Of a DNA stretch of 8,829 nucleotides, positions 5,965-8,829 are shown in pieces (position 1 is the first letter of the stretch; each line of letters opens with the position of its first letter). The position numbers and the translations under genes are program-made. The stretch comes from Candidatus Zhuqueibacterota bacterium (GTDB lineage Bacteria > Zhuqueibacterota > QNDG01), in contig QNDG01000027.1 in the NCBI GenBank assembly GCA_003645915.1, positions 1 through 8,829 of the forward strand, written 5' to 3'. Under the pieces are notes generated by a model. That model saw nothing but the letters and a program-made list of their open reading frames with translations, had not been told where the DNA came from and did no database searches.

Positions 5965-8829
5965 AAAAAAATAATAAATAGCATCATTATTCTCCTGTTA
6001 TTACTCTCTTTCCAGATTGTATTTGCTCAAAGCGGCAGGGAGTACAGGCGGTCTTCTGTAATGCGTGGAAATCTTGTAAAGACCGTATTTGGTAATTGGG
6101 GTGTAATCGGACAACCTGCTGAAAAGGGTGACAGAGGAGCATGGATTTATGACAACAATGGTTATATAGGAGATGTGAGTCCTCTTGTAGGAGTCGAAGT
6201 TGTTGTTCAGGATAAGACATTCCACTCTGTTGTTGTGTCCCCTGTTGACAGGCCTACAAGGCAGCATGAGTTGTCTCCGTCAGGTAGGTACTGGGGATTT
6301 GAACCTGTTGCAGGATATTTTAATGAGGGACGGGAGGGTGTTGCCTTGTATAGTGATCCCTCTTCGTGGCCGAGTCAGTGGCCTGATAAGATGAATGATC
6401 CTGAGGATCCGGGCTGGTCAGGCTCATGGAATGGTTTTTTTGGAAAGACAACCACAGCATCTGAAGAGTGCTATTTTGTTATGGATGATAATAATGATGA
6501 AGAGTTTAACTATCCGGAGTATAATAAATGGAATGTATCGTTTAAGCCGGATTCCAATGATCCGTCAAGAAACGGACTGGGGCTTGTTGTTAAAGTACGT
6601 GCAATGCAGTGGTCTGATTTTCTTGCACAGGATTGCATTTTCTGGCTTTATGAGATAACAAACACAAGCACAACAGATTACAGCAAGGTTGTTTTCGGCA
6701 TGCTTGTAGGAACATATGTCGGGGTTACGTCAACTGAAAACTACAATGAGTATGATGATGATTATTCTTTTTTCGATGTGCAGAATGATTTGACTTTTAC
6801 TGCAGATTATGATGATAATTGCAGCAGGAATCCCCGCTGGGTGGGAGATGTAGGGGTTGTAGGATATGCATTTCTGGAGAGCCCTGGCAACCCATATGAC
6901 GGAATAGACAATGATCAGGATTCAGATAAAAATTTTTTAATACACGCTACAGGCCCGTTTTTCTCTGAGGATGATTTTAAGAGCCGTGTAATTATGCCAG
7001 GTGATAAAGTTGTTCTTATTGATGATAACTACAACAGGACTGTAGTTGTAGTACCAAACCATGATACTACATTTGTTACAAGAGGTAAGGCAACAGGTCA
7101 GCCGGTGGAAATAAATATTGTCCCGGGAGAGACTGAACTTGTCGAGGGAAATGTTATTATAAAAGACGGAAAACAATCCATAAATCCAAATGCTTATGAT
7201 GGTATAGATAATGATCTCGACGGCTTAATAGATGAGAATTATTATCTTCACTACAGACAGATAAGAAAAGATCAAAAAGGGCACACTCTAATTGATATAT
7301 TAAGTCCTGTGCGTCACAAGGATTATATCAATGGCATTGGTATAAATGATCCTTTAATTGATGAAAGACGTGATGACGGGATTGATAATGACGGTGATTG
7401 GAATCCTGAGTATGATGATGTGGGAGCCGATGGTATAATGGGAACCAACGACAGGGGTGAAGGAGACGGCATCCCCACTCCTGGAGAACCCAATTTTGAT
7501 CAGACAGATGTTGATGAATCCGATCAGATCGGTCTTACGAGTTTTGAATATTTCACACCTTCCAATGATTTTTCAATGGCTGATGATGAGGATCTCTGGA
7601 ATCGTCTCTCTCCTGGGCATTTTGAGGTGCCTGAATCTATTGTTAACAATAAACCTCAGCGAGGAGAAGACGGAGACTTTTTTTACGGATCAGGATACTT
7701 CCCTCTGAGAGCAGGAGAAACACAGCGGTTCTCTCTTGCCCTGGTTTACGGCGAGGGCGGCGGCCCTGATATGGATATTACTGATCTGATGAATAACAGA
7801 AAAACAGTCCAGAAAATTTACGATAGTGATTATCGTTTTCCCCCGGCTCCTGATAAACCTACATTAAAAGTTGTGCCAGGGGATGGCAAGGTGACTCTGT
7901 ACTGGGACAGAAAAGCCGAAGACTCATACGATCCTGTTCTACATGAATACGATTTTGAAGGGTATAAAATTTACAAAGCTACAGACCATAACTTCAATGA
8001 AATATTTAATATAACAGATGCAAGCGGAACAAAAATTTCGTATAAACCTATTGCTCAGTTTGATGTAAAAGACGAGTATGAAGGATACTTCAGAGCGGGA
8101 GAAGATCTTTTTCAGCAGAGTAAAGGTGCTTCTTTTTATCTTGGAGATAACAGCGGTTTGAAACACAGTTTTGTTGATACAGATGTTGAGAACGGAAGGC
8201 GCTATTTTTATGCTGTTGTTTCGTATGACAGAGGAAATGAAGAGACCAATATTTTCCCCAAAGAGTGTGACAAGAGAATAGATCTCTTACCTTCAGGAGA
8301 AGTAAAAACATATCAGAATACAGCTGTTGTTGTACCAAATGCTCCGGTTATCGGTTATAAGCCTCCTGAAGGAAGCGTAGAGATTAATTCTGATGATGTT
8401 ATTGGTACAGGCTCTGTTTATTACAAAGTTGTTGATGAGGAGGCTTTAACAGGGCATAAATACAGAATTGAATTCTTTGACACCTCGAATGACGGGATTG
8501 ATAATAATGGTAATTGGAACCAGGCTACAGATGATGTAGGCACAGATGGCATTCCTAATTCAAATGATTCTGATGGTACTGAGGGTAACGGCCTGGCTGA
8601 TCCGGGAGAGCCTAATCTGGATTATTCTGATTCGGATGAATACTTCGTACCGATTACAACATCTTATTCTGTTCGGGACATGACCGGATTGACAGAATTG
8701 TTTTACAGTAAGGATACTCTTTTCGTAAGGCTCTCTCACAAACATTTAATAGAAAGTACGATATCAGTTTCTGACCAGAATGGAGCAGTTGTACCTTCTA
8801 TCAAATTAATCATTGATTGCGAGAACGGA
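5962..8829 (+). CDS. Large secreted multidomain protein, probable receptor partner, 3'-truncated
   Basis: The frame is open from ATG 5962 to the window edge: 956 residues with no stop, so the C-terminus is missing. Residues 1-22 are a signal peptide (MKK, hydrophobic 5-21, likely cut at VFA|QS). There is no lipobox Cys, so it is exported but not a lipoprotein. Residues about 30-300 form an uncharacterised Trp/Gly/Asp-rich region (GNWGVIGQP, GRYWGFEP, SGSWNGFFGK, YFVMDD, WLYEITNTS), which I recall as typical of large hypothetical proteins beside TonB receptors in Calditrichota/KSB1-like bacteria. Asp-rich DGIDND motifs start at residues 313, 413, 472 and (as DGIDNN) 844; the last two head 48- and 50-residue units. 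A fibronectin-III-like domain spans about 627-760. Five cysteines occur (170, 225, 287, 769, 953). It shows no helical TPR pattern of SusD. It probably works at the outer membrane or cell surface with the receptor. Function unknown; binding of a substrate or of the receptor is inference. A C-terminal type IX secretion signal could lie beyond the window. Confidence 0.88.
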   Translation, partial: MKKIINSIIILLLLLSFQIVFAQSGREYRRSSVMRGNLVKTVFGNWGVIGQPAEKGDRGAWIYDNNGYIGDVSPLVGVEVVVQDKTFHSVVVSPVDRPTRQHELSPSGRYWGFEPVAGYFNEGREGVALYSDPSSWPSQWPDKMNDPEDPGWSGSWNGFFGKTTTASEECYFVMDDNNDEEFNYPEYNKWNVSFKPDSNDPSRNGLGLVVKVRAMQWSDFLAQDCIFWLYEITNTSTTDYSKVVFGMLVGTYVGVTSTENYNEYDDDYSFFDVQNDLTFTADYDDNCSRNPRWVGDVGVVGYAFLESPGNPYDGIDNDQDSDKNFLIHATGPFFSEDDFKSRVIMPGDKVVLIDDNYNRTVVVVPNHDTTFVTRGKATGQPVEINIVPGETELVEGNVIIKDGKQSINPNAYDGIDNDLDGLIDENYYLHYRQIRKDQKGHTLIDILSPVRHKDYINGIGINDPLIDERRDDGIDNDGDWNPEYDDVGADGIMGTNDRGEGDGIPTPGEPNFDQTDVDESDQIGLTSFEYFTPSNDFSMADDEDLWNRLSPGHFEVPESIVNNKPQRGEDGDFFYGSGYFPLRAGETQRFSLALVYGEGGGPDMDITDLMNNRKTVQKIYDSDYRFPPAPDKPTLKVVPGDGKVTLYWDRKAEDSYDPVLHEYDFEGYKIYKATDHNFNEIFNITDASGTKISYKPIAQFDVKDEYEGYFRAGEDLFQQSKGASFYLGDNSGLKHSFVDTDVENGRRYFYAVVSYDRGNEETNIFPKECDKRIDLLPSGEVKTYQNTAVVVPNAPVIGYKPPEGSVEINSDDVIGTGSVYYKVVDEEALTGHKYRIEFFDTSNDGIDNNGNWNQATDDVGTDGIPNSNDSDGTEGNGLADPGEPNLDYSDSDEYFVPITTSYSVRDMTGLTELFYSKDTLFVRLSHKHLIESTISVSDQNGAVVPSIKLIIDCENG
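6898..6930 (+). repeat. DGIDND motif, degenerate copy (residues 313-323)
   Basis: DGIDNDQDSDK follows an NPY lead-in, as the second copy follows an NPNAY lead-in. The Asp spacing matches the first half of the MopE-type putative metal-binding motif, but the second half is not kept. It may be a decayed or variant metal-binding loop. Confidence 0.55.
7198..7236 (+). repeat. MopE-type Asp motif (residues 413-425)
   Basis: DGIDNDLDGLIDE matches the remembered consensus DGxDNDxDGxxDE of the putative metal-binding MopE-like motif, except that the usual Cys of the DNDCDG form is Leu here. The six aspartates make calcium coordination plausible. It sits about 45 residues before the first long Asp/Gly unit. 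Confidence 0.7.
7375..7518 (+). repeat. Long Asp/Gly-rich unit, copy 1 (residues 472-519)
   Basis: The 48-residue unit starts DGIDNDGDWN, continues with DDVGADGI and closes with GEPNFD then TDVDE. Copy 2 at 8491-8640 has the same order of blocks with a 2-residue difference in the middle. The unit is followed by SDQIGLTSFEYF, which I recall as common after such segments in related proteins. It is probably a calcium-binding loop structure. The central part corresponds to the receptor insert at 4864-4944. Confidence 0.8.
7840..8241 (+). other. Fibronectin type III-like domain (residues 627-760)
   Basis: It begins with the Pro-rich linker PPAPDKP, then strand LKVVPGDGKVTLYWD with the core Trp, then DFEGYKIYKATD, and ends with HSFVDTDVENGRRYFYAVVSYD, a typical F/G-strand pattern with the Tyr-x-Tyr motif. 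About 134 residues is longer than a usual 90-residue FN3 domain, with an extra segment around residues 680-725. Such domains are usually spacers or protein- or sugar-binding surfaces in secreted proteins. Confidence 0.7.
8491..8640 (+). repeat. Long Asp/Gly-rich unit, copy 2 (residues 844-893)
   Basis: The 50-residue unit starts DGIDNNGNWN, continues with DDVGTDGIPN and SDGTEGNG, and closes with GEPNLD then SDSDE. Its core (8533-8613) aligns without gaps to the receptor loop at 4864-4944, more closely than copy 1 does. It lies after the fibronectin-like domain, so the two long units flank that domain. Probable metal-binding loops; inferred only. Confidence 0.8.

Noticed and set aside
6001..6267. 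Two overlapping minus-strand open frames at the start of the secreted-protein gene
   Set aside because: They lie wholly inside the + strand gene, which has a signal peptide, a ribosome binding site and recognisable domains; the minus-strand translations show no such features. The same applies to the minus-strand frames at 891-1151, 2889-3365, 6937-7176, 7939-8338 and 8560-8745.
7198..7236. Copper-binding MopE protein
   Set aside because: Only the short Asp motif is shared; the usual Cys is replaced by Leu and the remainder of the protein is unlike MopE.
6200..7708. Short + strand open frames at 6200-6394, 6395-6658 and 7457-7708, suggesting a broken gene
   Set aside because: They are in another frame. 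The frame beginning at 5962 is uninterrupted to the window end, so there is no frameshift or pseudogene.
5962..8829. SusD-like lipoprotein
   Set aside because: The signal peptide lacks a lipobox Cys, the protein is much longer than about 500-600 residues, and its sequence is Asp/Gly- and beta-rich rather than helical TPR.
1..8829. tRNA, rRNA, CRISPR array, insertion sequence or prophage
   Set aside because: No cloverleaf, regularly spaced direct repeats, transposase motifs or terminal inverted repeats were seen, and nearly all the window is explained by four genes.

Overview
The window carries four genes, all on the + strand and closely packed: the 3' part of an alpha-glucan phosphorylase (1-1674), a LacI-family regulator (1863-2867), a TonB-dependent outer-membrane receptor (2917-5946) and the first 956 codons of a very large secreted protein (5962 to the window edge). 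The A+T-rich base composition, the receptor with an N-terminal carboxypeptidase-regulatory-like domain and a 'VRGGRSGE...DGVPVTD' plug, and the large partner with fibronectin-like and Asp/Gly-rich calcium-type segments suggest a Gram-negative bacterium of the FCB superphylum. A Calditrichota/KSB1/Marinimicrobia/Ignavibacteria-type lineage seems likelier than a classical Bacteroides. This placement rests on remembered family resemblance and was not tested by a search.

Layout. The phosphorylase is truncated at the left edge and ends at 1674. The only sizeable non-coding stretch (1675-1862) is a regulatory region. It holds an A-tract-rich segment, a TTGACA -35-like box, two LacI-type operators of the TGGAAG..CTTCCA class 57 bp apart centre to centre, and a 10-bp inverted repeat lying between them. 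The regulator then starts at a TTG codon behind a good Shine-Dalgarno sequence. Regulator, receptor and secreted protein are separated by only 49 and 15 bp, each with its own Shine-Dalgarno sequence, so they probably form one operon that the regulator itself controls.

How the parts may work together (inference). The LacI protein would sense a sugar and release the twin operators. The receptor would then import an oligosaccharide across the outer membrane using TonB energy, with the large non-lipoprotein partner acting at or outside the outer membrane. The phosphorylase next door would break glucan down to glucose-1-phosphate. This resembles a SusC-type uptake locus with no visible SusD: the place after the receptor is taken by a large, beta-rich secreted protein.

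The most notable observation is that receptor and partner share a 27-residue Asp/Gly-rich module that aligns without gaps (19/27 identical), although about half of the shared residues use different synonymous codons. In the receptor it sits in a predicted extracellular loop. In the partner it is part of a larger unit that occurs twice. No RNA genes, CRISPR arrays, insertion sequences or other mobile elements were seen.
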